Assembly: GCA_004376055.2 (NCBI GenBank)
Contig: CP049016.1
Location: 3,100,001 to 3,164,000 of the forward strand
DNA length: 64,000 bases
Source of the DNA: Nitrospirales bacterium LBB_01
Lineage (GTDB): Bacteria; Nitrospirota; Thermodesulfovibrionia; Thermodesulfovibrionales; Magnetobacteriaceae
Direction: 5' to 3'
Shown: one piece after another, positions 25,295 to 35,073 of the stretch
Layout: the number at the start of each line of letters is the position of its first letter
How positions within the stretch are numbered: position 1 is the first letter of the stretch
Notes under the pieces: model-generated
What the model was told of the DNA's origin: nothing
Seen by the model: only the letters and a program-made list of their open reading frames with translations
The model's database searches: none
Position numbers and translations under genes: made by a program

Positions 25295-26413
25295 TTAACC
25301 GGCATTATAGAAATCCCTAATAACATCGGTAACATAGACGGCCTCTTCATCTGTCATATCCCCATGTATCGGCAAACTCAATATCTTGTCCTTTAAATCA
25401 AAAGAAACCGGAAAGTCCTCCGGCTTATGAGAAAGATAGTCGTAGGCATTAAGAAATGGAGGCGGAGTAGGATAATGAATGCCTGTTGAGATACCATGCT
25501 CTGAGAGATGTTTTATAAGCCGCTGCCTGTCTCTATGTACCTGTATAACGTACAGATGATAGACGTGAGTGACATCAGGCATAACCCACGGGGTTATTAC
25601 CGTGTCGGAAAGTTTCTCATTGTAAATATCTGCAATCTGGCGTCTCCTGAGTGTCCATTTATTAAGATGCCTCAGTTTAACATTTAATATCGCAGCCTGT
25701 ATGCCATCGAGACGGCTGTTTATGCCCTCAAACTCGTGGTTATATTTATCCACTCTGCCGTGGTTAGCGTACATTTTTATCTTAACTGCAAGGTCATCAT
25801 TATCTGTAGTTACGGCGCCGGCATCCCCGTAAGCGCCGAGATTTTTACCCGGGAAAAAACTAAAACAGGCAGCATGTCCTAACGTGCCAACCGTTCTACC
25901 CTTATAGAGCGCCCCATGAGCTTGCGCGGCATCCTCTATAACGTATAGGTTGTGAGCCTCTGCAAAGCCCACAACTTTATCCATATCTGCAGGTTGACCG
26001 TACAAGTGAACCGGTATAATAGCTTTCGTTTTCTGAGTTATGGTATCTTTTAGCTTATCGGTATCTATGTTATAAGTCTTAGGGTTGCAATCAACAAAGA
26101 CAATTTTAGCGCCAATAGCGGTAACAGCCTCAGAGGTTGCTATAAAACTGTTTGCTGGAGCTATGACCTCTTCTCCTGTGGAAACTCCAAGGCATTTCAG
26201 TGAGACAGAGAGCGCATCGGTACCGTTTCCAACTCCAACAGCATTTTTTGCACTGAGATATTTAGCGAAATTCTCCTCGAAATCCTTAATGCGCTTGCCG
26301 CCAATAAAGGCGCTATCCATTATTACACTTTCTATTGCCGAATCTATCTCTTCTTTAATAGAAAGATACTGAGTCCTCAAATCGACAAACGGTACTTTCA
26401 TCAAATCTTTCAA
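25295..26413 (-). CDS. DegT/DnrJ/EryC1-family sugar aminotransferase
   Basis: A 372-residue PLP enzyme that transfers an amino group to a keto-sugar nucleotide. Motifs are PFVDLRTQY at the N-terminus, [14 protein letters not shown] near 58, EDAAQAHGA near 160, the PLP Lys in [16 protein letters not shown] near 189, and [12 protein letters not shown] near 235. Length is standard. It is followed at 18 bases by the bi-domain oxidoreductase. The pair could convert a sugar nucleotide to an amino sugar for surface glycans. The first Met (MKDLMKV) may be preceded by the true start at the second Met. Confidence 0.93.
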   Translation of the reverse strand: MKDLMKVPFVDLRTQYLSIKEEIDSAIESVIMDSAFIGGKRIKDFEENFAKYLSAKNAVGVGNGTDALSVSLKCLGVSTGEEVIAPANSFIATSEAVTAIGAKIVFVDCNPKTYNIDTDKLKDTITQKTKAIIPVHLYGQPADMDKVVGFAEAHNLYVIEDAAQAHGALYKGRTVGTLGHAACFSFFPGKNLGAYGDAGAVTTDNDDLAVKIKMYANHGRVDKYNHEFEGINSRLDGIQAAILNVKLRHLNKWTLRRRQIADIYNEKLSDTVITPWVMPDVTHVYHLYVIQVHRDRQRLIKHLSEHGISTGIHYPTPPPFLNAYDYLSHKPEDFPVSFDLKDKILSLPIHGDMTDEEAVYVTDVIRDFYNAG

Positions 26414-26491
26414 TCCCTTCCCTTAACTCAAGAATTAATAAATCTTCACACAGTGGATAATAATAAGTTTATTGTCAGTGTGTATAATTGT

Positions 26492-27541
26492 TCAATAAAT
26501 CTTTGAGACAAAATCATAGACTTCATTTGGCTTCATAATAGCGCCGCCTGAGCGTCCATAAAAAAACACATCTGACCTGCCGTTTACAGAAAGCCTTACA
26601 TCTTCAACCATCTGACCTGAGTTTAACTCTACCACAACAAATTTCCTCCCTGTATCAGTTAGACTTAGAATGTCATCATACGGAAATGGAAACAGTGTTA
26701 TCGGTCTGAATAGCCCCACTTTCTTGCCCTCTTTTCTTAACGCTGTCATAGCTGAGTGCGCTATCCTTGCCGCTATCCCAAAAGCAACTACCACAATGTC
26801 AGCGTCCTCTACATTTACGGCTTCAAAGCGCACCTCTTTCTCTTTTATAGTTTTGTACTTTTCAGAAAGAATCTTGTTCACGTTTTCAAGTTCATCATCA
26901 TTCATGTACAGGGTGCGTATCACATTAGGCATCCTGCCCTTACAGCCAGTCAGCGCCCACGACTTTTCCGGCAATTGCGGCATCACATAGCGGGTTGGGA
27001 TAAGCGGTTCCATCATTTGCCCCAAAATCCCATCGGTAAGAATCATCACGGGGTTTCTGTAGAGATCGGCTTTATCAAATGCAAGCATGGTTAAGTCCCA
27101 CATCTCCTGAACATTGTATGGGGCATAGACCAATAATTTATAATCGCCGTGTCCGCCGCCCTTTACGGCTTGAAAATAATCCGCCTGAGAGCCCGATATG
27201 TTACCTAGCCCAGGGCCCCCTCTCTGAACATTTATAATTACAGCTGGAAGCTCCGCTCCTGCTAAAAACGACAGCCCCTCCTGCTTAAGACTAATCCCTG
27301 GTGAACTTGAGGAAGTCATTGCCCGCACTCCGGCTGCCGCCGCTCCATAGACCATGTTTATCGCCGCTATCTCACTCTCCGCCTGAATAAACACGCCACC
27401 CGACTCAGGCATTGCAAACGACATGTACTCCGGTATCTCATTTTGCGGCGTTATGGGGTATCCGGCATAAAACCGGCACCCGGCCTCTATAGCGGCCTTA
27501 GCTACCGCCTCGTTACCTTTTATCAGAACCTTATCTGTCAA
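26492..27541 (-). CDS. 2-oxoacid:ferredoxin oxidoreductase alpha subunit
   Basis: A 349-residue subunit of the KorA/VorB type (GNEAVAKAAIEAGCRFYAGYPITPQNEI at the start, read here in pieces; SSSPGISLKQEGLSFLAGAELP; QRGGPGLGN). It contributes the Pyr-type ThDP domain and a C-terminal domain of enzymes that oxidise 2-oxoglutarate or branched 2-oxoacids and reduce ferredoxin. The beta subunit (with the GDG cofactor motif), gamma and ferredoxin subunits are not in the neighbourhood. That is unusual, since these genes normally sit together. Which 2-oxoacid is used cannot be told from this subunit. Confidence 0.88.
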   Translation of the reverse strand: MTDKVLIKGNEAVAKAAIEAGCRFYAGYPITPQNEIPEYMSFAMPESGGVFIQAESEIAAINMVYGAAAAGVRAMTSSSSPGISLKQEGLSFLAGAELPAVIINVQRGGPGLGNISGSQADYFQAVKGGGHGDYKLLVYAPYNVQEMWDLTMLAFDKADLYRNPVMILTDGILGQMMEPLIPTRYVMPQLPEKSWALTGCKGRMPNVIRTLYMNDDELENVNKILSEKYKTIKEKEVRFEAVNVEDADIVVVAFGIAARIAHSAMTALRKEGKKVGLFRPITLFPFPYDDILSLTDTGRKFVVVELNSGQMVEDVRLSVNGRSDVFFYGRSGGAIMKPNEVYDFVSKIY

Positions 27542-27634
27542 CTGGCCTTTGCCTTATGTTTTCACATGCTTTCACAAGAGAATTATAACATAATTGACAA
27601 AACAAGTTAGTATTCTTTATGATTCTATCACACC

Positions 27635-28507
27635 ATGTACTTTCAGGATATTTTTTTAAAACTTCAGGAGTTTTGGGCTAAGAAAGGATGCGTGCTCCTT
27701 CAGCCTTATGACCTTGAAGTTGGTGCGGGCACGTTTCATCCGGCAACTTTTTTCAGAGTGCTGGGTCCTAAGCCCTGGAGCACTGTTTATGTGCAGCCCT
27801 CCCGCCGCCCAACAGACGGCAGATACGGAGAAAATCCCAACAGGCTTCAACACTACTACCAGTACCAGGTAATTCTTAAGCCCTCGCCGCCAAACTCTCA
27901 GGACATTTACCTGCAAAGCCTGACAGCCCTTGGCATAGACCCGGCAAAGCACGACATCCGGTTTGTAGAGGACGACTGGGAATCCCCCACGCTTGGCGCA
28001 TGGGGGCTTGGTTGGGAGGTGTGGCTTGACGGAATGGAGGTCACGCAGTTTACGTATTTTCAACAAGTCGGCGGATTTGATCTAAAACCTGTCAGTGTAG
28101 AGCTTACTTACGGTCTTGAACGCATCGCCATGTATCTACAGGGCGTCAATAACGTCTATGACCTTAAATGGAATGAAAATTTTAGTTATGGAGATATTCA
28201 TCACGAGGATGAGGTGTTGTTTTCAAAATTTAATTTTGACTATGCCTCTGTTGATATGCACAGACGGCTGTTTGACGATTTTGAAAAGCAATCGCAGGAA
28301 TTAGCCAAAGTGGGGCTTGTATATCCGGCTTATGAGTTCTGTCTAAAGTGTTCGCATGTGTTTAATATATTGGATGCGCGGGGAGCAATATCAGTCTCTG
28401 AGCGTACCTCATACATCGGGCGTGTTAGAGCGCTTGCTAAACACTGTGCACAGCTTTATGTGAATAATTTGAATCCGCAGCAGACAGAACAACAGGACGC
28501 ACCATAA
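27635..28507 (+). CDS. glyQ: Glycyl-tRNA synthetase alpha subunit
   Basis: A 290-residue class II aminoacyl-tRNA synthetase subunit, catalytic for glycine activation. Typical opening [19 protein letters not shown] and motifs [56 protein letters not shown] are present. It is followed four bases later by glyS, the standard bacterial alpha2beta2 arrangement. Confidence 0.97.
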   Translation: MYFQDIFLKLQEFWAKKGCVLLQPYDLEVGAGTFHPATFFRVLGPKPWSTVYVQPSRRPTDGRYGENPNRLQHYYQYQVILKPSPPNSQDIYLQSLTALGIDPAKHDIRFVEDDWESPTLGAWGLGWEVWLDGMEVTQFTYFQQVGGFDLKPVSVELTYGLERIAMYLQGVNNVYDLKWNENFSYGDIHHEDEVLFSKFNFDYASVDMHRRLFDDFEKQSQELAKVGLVYPAYEFCLKCSHVFNILDARGAISVSERTSYIGRVRALAKHCAQLYVNNLNPQQTEQQDAP

Positions 28508-28510
28508 CTT

Positions 28511-30601
28511 ATGAACACAGTAAACTTACTGCTTGAGATAGGCGTGGAGGAGGTTCCGGCAGGGTTTTTGCCTGATGCTTTTAAACAATTAAGGACGCTT
28601 GCCGAAAAATTCCTGACTGAGTCCGCCGTAACATTTTCCGATATAAACACCTTTGCCACACCAAGACGTCTTGCGCTTATCATAACGGGAGTAAATCCCA
28701 GTCAGGAGGGACGCACTCGCGAACTACTAGGTCCTCCAGTAAAGGTTGCATATGACGATACCGGCGCTCCTGCTAAGGCTGCCATTGCCTTCGCTGCTTC
28801 AAACGGCATTCCGGTTGAAAAACTTGAAGTACGCACCAAAGGCAAGGGACAATACGTGTGTGCCGTGATTGAAGAACCGGGTGTTGCTGTTAGAGAAATC
28901 ATTGGCGCAATGTTTGTTAAAATCATATCGGCGCTGACATTTCCTAAGATGATGCGATGGGGTGACCAGGACATCCGTTTTGTAAGACCTATTCAATGGC
29001 TTACTGCACTCTATGATAATGAACCGGTTGTGTTTGAATTTGCCGGAGTTAAAAGCTCCGATAAGACTTATGGCCACAGGTTTTTATCTCTTGGTGAAAT
29101 TCCTTGCAACGATGTGTCCGGCTACATTGAGCTTTTGCGAATAAATTACGTAATAGTTGACCAAACTGAGCGCAAAGCAATGATAAAAGCCCAATTAACC
29201 GATATAGCTGCCCAAAACGGCGCTTTTTTATATGAAGATGAAGCTCTGCTAGACACTGTAACGTACCTTGTTGAATATCCGGTGGCAGTGACCGCTGAGT
29301 TTTCGGCTGAGAGGTTTTTAACGCTGCCTCCTGAGCTTTTAATCAGCGTCATGCGGGACCATCAGAAATATTTTGCTCTTACAGACAAAAACGGAAAGCT
29401 TATCAATAAGTTTGTCGTTATAAGTAACACCGTCGCTGATAATGCCGCAGTGGTAAGAGCCGGAGCTGAACGGGTCATCAAGGCACGCCTTGACGACGCA
29501 AAATTTTACTACGAGACCGATTTAAAACTGCCGCTTATTGATCTGCTAAGTAAACTTAGCGGCATAATGCATCACGAAGCCATCGGCACAATGCACCACA
29601 AAATAAACCGGATGTATCCTCTTGCTGCAGCTCTTGCAGATAAACTAGCTAATAATAAGCCGCCGGGGGTCGCTGACCCCTTTCCTGATAAGACTGTAAT
29701 TGAAAGAGCAGTAAAACTCTCCAAAACCGATCTCTTAACCGGTATGGTTAGAGAATTTCCAGAGCTTCAGGGGATAACCGGAACCCGCCTTGCCGCCATA
29801 AATGGAGAGCATAGTGAGGTTAGCAAGGCGCTTTCAGAACAGTATCTGCCTGCGTTTTACGGGGATAATATTCCGCAGTCCGTAACCGGCATAATTTTAA
29901 GTCTCACCGATAAGATTGACAACATTGTATCGTTTTTCTCAGCCGGACTTATTCCCTCTGGCTCAGAAGACCCGTATGCGCTTAGAAGACAAGCGCTTGG
30001 GATTATCTCTATACTGCTGAAAACAGGATACAGGGTAAGTCTCAACGAGATTTTTACTGACGCCCTAAGACTTAACAACTTTGACGCATCTTTGGTTACT
30101 GCGATAGAGGGGTTTTTCCGGCAACGGATTGAAGTCCTGCTTACGACAACGATGGGCTATTCTTACGATACCGTTTCGGCTGCCATCAAGGATTTTTTTA
30201 CAGTACCTGTAATCTATCTGATAAACAAACTGGATGCTTTGAAAGGGTTTAAAAACTCTGACGGATATGAGGAGTTTTTGCAAGCAATTAAACGGGTCTA
30301 TAACATAATTCCAGAGGGATTTGCGGGTTTGACTGGGTCATTGAAGTTTGAACTTGAAGAGGAAAAATCGCTATACATCGCTCTTAATGAGATAAAGGAT
30401 ACAATAGAAGAACCGGTTTCAGACGGCAACTACAAAGCGGCTGTAGAGGAAATAAAAAAACTCAAAACTCCGATAAATCTATTTTTTGAAAAAGTGCTGG
30501 TCATGGACAAAGATGAGAACAAAAAGAACAACAGATTGTCACTTCTTTTGGAAATAAGGAATTTGTTTCTAAAAATAGCGGATTTTACAAAACTTCAGTA
30601 A
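28511..30601 (+). CDS. glyS: Glycyl-tRNA synthetase beta subunit
   Basis: A 696-residue beta subunit that binds tRNA-Gly. It opens with LLLEIGVEEVPAGFLPDA, has RELLGPPVKVAYD near 75, an HD-type domain with MHHKINRMYPLAA in the middle (about residue 355), and a C-terminal anticodon-binding-like helical domain (FFEKVLVMDKDENKKNNRL). Length is normal. It ends just before a perfect 18 bp hairpin (30611-30648) that is a bidirectional terminator shared with the convergent cytochrome operon. Confidence 0.96.
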   Translation: MNTVNLLLEIGVEEVPAGFLPDAFKQLRTLAEKFLTESAVTFSDINTFATPRRLALIITGVNPSQEGRTRELLGPPVKVAYDDTGAPAKAAIAFAASNGIPVEKLEVRTKGKGQYVCAVIEEPGVAVREIIGAMFVKIISALTFPKMMRWGDQDIRFVRPIQWLTALYDNEPVVFEFAGVKSSDKTYGHRFLSLGEIPCNDVSGYIELLRINYVIVDQTERKAMIKAQLTDIAAQNGAFLYEDEALLDTVTYLVEYPVAVTAEFSAERFLTLPPELLISVMRDHQKYFALTDKNGKLINKFVVISNTVADNAAVVRAGAERVIKARLDDAKFYYETDLKLPLIDLLSKLSGIMHHEAIGTMHHKINRMYPLAAALADKLANNKPPGVADPFPDKTVIERAVKLSKTDLLTGMVREFPELQGITGTRLAAINGEHSEVSKALSEQYLPAFYGDNIPQSVTGIILSLTDKIDNIVSFFSAGLIPSGSEDPYALRRQALGIISILLKTGYRVSLNEIFTDALRLNNFDASLVTAIEGFFRQRIEVLLTTTMGYSYDTVSAAIKDFFTVPVIYLINKLDALKGFKNSDGYEEFLQAIKRVYNIIPEGFAGLTGSLKFELEEEKSLYIALNEIKDTIEEPVSDGNYKAAVEEIKKLKTPINLFFEKVLVMDKDENKKNNRLSLLLEIRNLFLKIADFTKLQ

Positions 30602-30610
30602 ATCATGTCT

Positions 30611-30648
30611 AAAATGGAACAGGACGGCAAGCCGTCCTGTTCCATTTT
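30611..30648. terminator. Bidirectional intrinsic terminator
   Basis: An 18 bp perfect stem with a 2-base apex (AAAATGGAACAGGACGGC pairs with its complement). Runs of A before and T after the GC-rich core make it work in both directions. It separates convergent glyS and the cytochrome operon. Confidence 0.9.
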
Positions 30649-30673
30649 AATTTACCAAATCAAAACTCAATGT

Positions 30674-31462
30674 TTAGTGTTCCTTTTTCTTGTCCAATTT
30701 GCCCATCAGCTTAAGGGTGTATGAGACAAGATGCCATCTCTTTTCTTCATTAAGTGTATCCTCGTACGAGGGCATTCCTGTTCCATCAAGTCCGCTTGTA
30801 AACGTCATGTAGATAGCCTCAGGAGTTGAACCTCTTTTGAGTTCTCCGGTTAAGAAATTAAAGGGCAAAATAGGAAAACCCCAGTCATCCTTAATGTCGT
30901 TAGACTTAGTACCGTCTCCCTTACCTGTTTCCCCGTGACACTCCCAGCATTTCATATTTTTATAAATTGTCTTTCCTTGAATTACTGAGTCTGGCGAACC
31001 TACCCACGGAGGTTTAACCGTTTTAATAGCATCACACGATTGGTCCTCAGCAAATCTTGACGAAAATGTCTTTATATACGCTCTCAACGCCTTTCTTTCC
31101 TCAAGCGGCAAATCTTTTAGACTTGTCATAAAAGACCTTGGAACGCCATTGGTTATCGTAGCAAGGAGGTCGTCATCAGTCGGTAAACAACCGGACGATG
31201 TGGTGCGAAATCTGTAAAGACCAAGCGTAAAATCACGCGGGCGTATTTCAAGCACGCGGCCACTCAGTTCCTGTTTTCTAAGCACACCGACCGCCCCATT
31301 GCCGTCTCCTTTTTTACCATGACACGGCATACAGCGATGAGTATAAATCTTTTCACCCAGCTTGACATCCGCGCCGTCATCTGCTCCCACTGAGGCAGCG
31401 ACCCCTATGTTAAGAAAAAACATACATAGCGCTGCAATTAATATATATTTCAGTCTCTTCAT
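30674..31462 (-). CDS. Di-haem cytochrome c, exported
   Basis: About 262 residues from the ATG at 31462 (MKRLKYIL), which follows GGAAGGG; the ATG six codons upstream has no such site. A signal peptide covers residues 1-25. Two CxxCH haem sites: CMPCH near residue 45 and CWECH near 170, each in a class I cytochrome c fold with a distal Met-containing segment (GTGMPSYEDTL for the second). It is the last gene of the quinol-oxidase-like operon and probably carries electrons from the six-haem subunit to a periplasmic acceptor. Confidence 0.88.
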   Translation of the reverse strand: MKRLKYILIAALCMFFLNIGVAASVGADDGADVKLGEKIYTHRCMPCHGKKGDGNGAVGVLRKQELSGRVLEIRPRDFTLGLYRFRTTSSGCLPTDDDLLATITNGVPRSFMTSLKDLPLEERKALRAYIKTFSSRFAEDQSCDAIKTVKPPWVGSPDSVIQGKTIYKNMKCWECHGETGKGDGTKSNDIKDDWGFPILPFNFLTGELKRGSTPEAIYMTFTSGLDGTGMPSYEDTLNEEKRWHLVSYTLKLMGKLDKKKEH

Positions 31463-31546
31463 ATAGTCCCTTCCTTGCATTTAACTATTGTAAGTTGTGT
31501 CAGGGCACAATACCCCTGTTTTAGCGTATACTCCAGGCTTGTCGTT

Positions 31547-32962
31547 TTATTTGGCAGCACTTGGGAACTCCTTTATGAAAGCAACCACGTCGGCAACATC
31601 CTGTTTGGTTAACACCTCTGAATCCTTAATAAATGGAGGCATAGACGTACCGGCTCTGCCGTCAGCGATAGTTACGGCAAGCAGTTCTGTATCTATTTTC
31701 TTCTGAACCACCGGAGACCTCAGGCTTATACCGAGTAGGTTCTCGCCGCCTTTGGCATCTTTACCGTGGCATACCGAACAGTTTACCTCATACACTTCCT
31801 TACCATGCTTTACGTCACCCGTAAACGCCGCTAAACCAAAAGGCTCATGCTGTTCAGCAGGTCTTTTAAGCGCCAAATAACCGATTATTTCTTTTATTTG
31901 CTCATCGCTAAGTCCTGCTGCGGAGCTCTTCCATGCTGTCATCTGAGTGCCTGCTCTGCCCTCTTTTACGATTACATCCATGTTGGCATCGTTCATCGTC
32001 CTTAAAAGCGAGGGATTCTTTATAGCAGGCACGGTGCGTTTGAACACCTCATCGTAGATGGTCTTGTCTCCGTCCTCGTGGCAAGCGCTGCAGTACATCT
32101 TGTATAAAGCCTCTCCGTCATACTTAGGCGGGTTGGCATAATTTATGCGCCTATATTTTTTGGGCATCTCCTCCGATTTTAGCGACAACGCATACGTTGT
32201 CAACAAATCGTCCTCACCGGCAGCCAGTTTAACTTTCATAGCAGATTCGGCCACTAAAGCACGAGGATCGACAAAGTGCTGTTTTAGCCAGTTAAACACC
32301 GTGCGCTCCCCTATGACGTGTTTCATCGGGAAATAGGCTATCGGCTGGTTTCCAACACCATCCAGCGCCTTACCAATGTCGCCGCCTACGCCATCAATCT
32401 TATGGCAGCCCTTGCAGCCCTTCTCTCTAAAGAGTTCTTCTCCTTTAGCCACCTTTTCGCCGCCATTTTTAGCAAGCATATTGAAATCGTGGCACTGCGC
32501 ACATGAGCTTTGAACGTACTTAAGCGGCAGTATTGGATAGTCCCAGTGGGTTTCATGTCCTTTGCCGTGCGCTTCTTTTTCATTTGTCGCAAAGCTCTGG
32601 CCATCGTGACACACCGTGCAGCCAAACTTATCAACAGGGTGGTTAACAAGGTAATTGCCGCTGTGTTTTTTAAACGGCACCTTAGCGCCCTCCATCAGAG
32701 GATTATCCACTCCCGCATGACAGTTTATACAGCGGTCTTCTCTTTTTAAATCTTTTAGGTAAACTTGCTTAAACCCAAGCGTCATAGCCATTGCTCTTTT
32801 CCGTGTAGCATCGTCTTTAGCATTTTTGACCACTAAGTCCTTATACTCGGCTTGATAGTATTTCCACTCAGGCATGACCGCATGATATGCCGTTAATCCT
32901 AAGTAAGAAATGACAAGCAGCCCGGATATCAATAATAGGGACAAATAAAATCTACTGTGCAT
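31547..32962 (-). CDS. Six-haem cytochrome c, membrane-anchored
   Basis: A 471-residue protein with an N-terminal membrane anchor (residues 5-28) and six CxxCH sites near residues 76, 116, 154, 184, 290 and 396 (CINCH, CTVCH, CAQCH, CKGCH, CSACH, CSVCH). The first two sites sit in a multihaem-like arrangement; the last ones resemble separate class I domains. In the operon it follows cytochrome b and takes the place of cytochrome c1/f. The order of transcription is flavin/FeS subunit, Rieske, cytochrome b, this protein, di-haem cytochrome, with short gaps. It should accept electrons from the Rieske centre on the outer face of the membrane. Confidence 0.92.
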   Translation of the reverse strand: MHSRFYLSLLLISGLLVISYLGLTAYHAVMPEWKYYQAEYKDLVVKNAKDDATRKRAMAMTLGFKQVYLKDLKREDRCINCHAGVDNPLMEGAKVPFKKHSGNYLVNHPVDKFGCTVCHDGQSFATNEKEAHGKGHETHWDYPILPLKYVQSSCAQCHDFNMLAKNGGEKVAKGEELFREKGCKGCHKIDGVGGDIGKALDGVGNQPIAYFPMKHVIGERTVFNWLKQHFVDPRALVAESAMKVKLAAGEDDLLTTYALSLKSEEMPKKYRRINYANPPKYDGEALYKMYCSACHEDGDKTIYDEVFKRTVPAIKNPSLLRTMNDANMDVIVKEGRAGTQMTAWKSSAAGLSDEQIKEIIGYLALKRPAEQHEPFGLAAFTGDVKHGKEVYEVNCSVCHGKDAKGGENLLGISLRSPVVQKKIDTELLAVTIADGRAGTSMPPFIKDSEVLTKQDVADVVAFIKEFPSAAK

Positions 32963-33015
32963 TTTTTACCTCATCTTTTTTATTATTCAAGTCCATTTAT
33001 CAGTTCTTGTCGCCA

Positions 33016-34572
33016 TCAGTGTATTGGCCACTGGCTCTTAGACCAGTAAAATCCCCAGTTTGGGCCTCTCATCTCGGTTGCAAAGTAAGTCAAAATCACA
33101 TAGCTGACCAAAAACATGACAAACAGCGCCATAGCGCCCATTCTGGTTGAGCCTGTTCTTTTTATGACAAACAGAGACCACAATATCATAAATCCTACCC
33201 ATATACTGCCGGGATTTATTAGGGTTATGACCAACTGCGGAATTTCTGGAAACCAATTCCTGAGCCAGCCAAAGTTCACCGCAAAGACCAGCATTCCTAT
33301 AATGACTATAACACTGATTATAAATGACTCTACGGCTATCTTTTTTCCAGTGCTATCGGTAAACCACACACCCACCTTGTACTGTTCCCTGTCAAGATAT
33401 GGGATGAGGGCAAGACCAAGCAGTGCAGCAGAGGGCAGCCCCACACCTCCCATAAAAGCCGAATAGGACAGCAGCTCCTGAAGGCCAAGGAAATACCACG
33501 GCGCTTTTGCAGGATTTTCAGGAATCAGCGCATTTGCCATCTCCTTAAGCGGCGCATCTATATAGTAAGAGTAGATTAATACGCCGGCCAATGTGACCAT
33601 TAACACTGCCAACTCGGCTATCAGAAGATTAGGCCAGCTCATGACCGTGTTTTCAATGTCTTTGTCAACAGCTGGAGTTTTACCCTTAGCAAGCTCCATA
33701 AGTCCGTAGGTCTTGTGAGTGGGGAAAATTCCGCTTGTTTTATCCGGCTCAAGCACATAGCCGATGTCGCTGTTTCTTACTGAGAAGTCCTCAGGCTTTG
33801 TGAGGCCTCCGTCTTTGCGAATTCTCCAAAAGTGAATGCCTACAAAAACTGAGATTACAATTGGAAGGAGCATGACGTGAAACAGATAGATTCTGTTTAA
33901 GGACTCTTTGCCAGGGTTTAAACCGGCAAAAACAAAGTCTGTCGTAAATGTGCCGACATCAAAGAATTTGGTTAACCCGAGCGAGTCGGTAAGCTCTTTG
34001 GGCGACATCATTATATTTGAGACAATGACAGTAGCCCAGTATGAAAGTTGGTCCCACGGCAGCAGGTATCCGGTCAGGTTAAGAGCAAACGTTAAAATCA
34101 GAAGCACGATACCTATCAGCCAGTTGAACTCCCTGCCTGCCTTATAAGAGCTTGTGAAAAACACCCTTGCCATGTGTAAAAACAGAAAGACAATCATTCC
34201 CTCGCCGGCCCACTTGTGAACGTTTCTTGCTACCTTGCCGCCAAAGACAACGTTGTTAATGTTTTTTACCGTTTTGAAGGCATTTTCTAACGAGGGGTTA
34301 TAATAGACCATAAGAAAAATGCCCGAGGCTACTACAATCAAAAACAGGAACAGCGCTATAAGCCCCATCCCCAGCGTGTATGAGGGGCGAAGGGTGTTGA
34401 TATGGGTTTTAACGCCCTGAATGTGCATAAAGAAGTTATTATAGATAACCGACGCCCTTGCCTTGTCAGAGGATGGCTTGCCGCCTCTGAAAACGGAGCT
34501 TGTGAAGGAATCGGCTAATGTCTTTAAATTCCCTGTGAATTTGGAAATTCCCGATTGTCCAGTTTCGTTCAT
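33016..34572 (-). CDS. Cytochrome b of a Rieske/cytochrome b complex (fused b6-subunit IV type)
   Basis: A 518-residue integral membrane protein with about 12 hydrophobic segments. The haem ligands are spaced His-X13-His (HKWAGEGMIVFLFLH) and His-X14-His (HVMLLPIVISVFVGIH); the X14 spacing in the second helix is of the b6 type. The quinol-site motif usually PEWY appears as KAPWYFLGLQELL, as in several Gram-positive and anaerobe complexes. It oxidises a low-potential quinol, passing electrons to the Rieske protein and through the b haems. The extra C-terminal helices fit a fusion of cytochrome b6 and subunit IV. It lies 21 bases after the Rieske gene. Confidence 0.93.
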   Translation of the reverse strand: MNETGQSGISKFTGNLKTLADSFTSSVFRGGKPSSDKARASVIYNNFFMHIQGVKTHINTLRPSYTLGMGLIALFLFLIVVASGIFLMVYYNPSLENAFKTVKNINNVVFGGKVARNVHKWAGEGMIVFLFLHMARVFFTSSYKAGREFNWLIGIVLLILTFALNLTGYLLPWDQLSYWATVIVSNIMMSPKELTDSLGLTKFFDVGTFTTDFVFAGLNPGKESLNRIYLFHVMLLPIVISVFVGIHFWRIRKDGGLTKPEDFSVRNSDIGYVLEPDKTSGIFPTHKTYGLMELAKGKTPAVDKDIENTVMSWPNLLIAELAVLMVTLAGVLIYSYYIDAPLKEMANALIPENPAKAPWYFLGLQELLSYSAFMGGVGLPSAALLGLALIPYLDREQYKVGVWFTDSTGKKIAVESFIISVIVIIGMLVFAVNFGWLRNWFPEIPQLVITLINPGSIWVGFMILWSLFVIKRTGSTRMGAMALFVMFLVSYVILTYFATEMRGPNWGFYWSKSQWPIH

Positions 34573-34593
34573 ATTTAAATCCTCTCTTATTTA

Positions 34594-35073
34594 TTAACTA
34601 AATCTATTTTTTGTGCCCGCAGGGACTTCACGCGATGAGTCAACAACAAGGCTGCCATCTACGTCCTGAGTGATCTCATACCACGGCAGGCCTCTGGGCG
34701 CAGGGCCTGATATCACCTTTCCGACCTGATTGTACTTTGAGCCGTGGCACGGGCATTGAAACCCGGTATCTGTCTCGTAAACCAGACACCCCAGGTGTGT
34801 GCAAACGCTGGATATAGCGTAAACACCGGCATCGTCTGAGACAATAAAGACCTTCTTATCGGCGATGTTTCTGAAAGTACCTACGGGGAAGTTTTCCGGT
34901 TTACCTATCTTGAAACTGCGTGCCTCCTCATAGCTGGCATCGGACTTGAAAAATCTGAAAACACCGGCTACAATCCCCAAAAGCGCTAAAGCGCCGGTGG
35001 CCAGAGCCGAGATAGTCAAAAAATCACGTCTCGATACTTTTTCGTCCTTTTCCTGTACGTCTTCACTCCTCAT
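34594..35073 (-). CDS. Rieske iron-sulfur protein
   Basis: About 159 residues from the ATG at 35073, which follows AAGGAGG by eight bases and overlaps the upstream stop by 11 bases; an upstream ATG at 35097 lacks such a site. It has a Tat-type N-terminus (SRRDFLTISALATGALALLG) serving as membrane anchor and a Rieske [2Fe-2S] domain with CTHLGC and CPCHGSKY ligand boxes, followed by GPAPRGLPWY. It carries electrons from quinol at cytochrome b to cytochrome c in the periplasm. Confidence 0.95.
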   Translation of the reverse strand: MRSEDVQEKDEKVSRRDFLTISALATGALALLGIVAGVFRFFKSDASYEEARSFKIGKPENFPVGTFRNIADKKVFIVSDDAGVYAISSVCTHLGCLVYETDTGFQCPCHGSKYNQVGKVISGPAPRGLPWYEITQDVDGSLVVDSSREVPAGTKNRFS

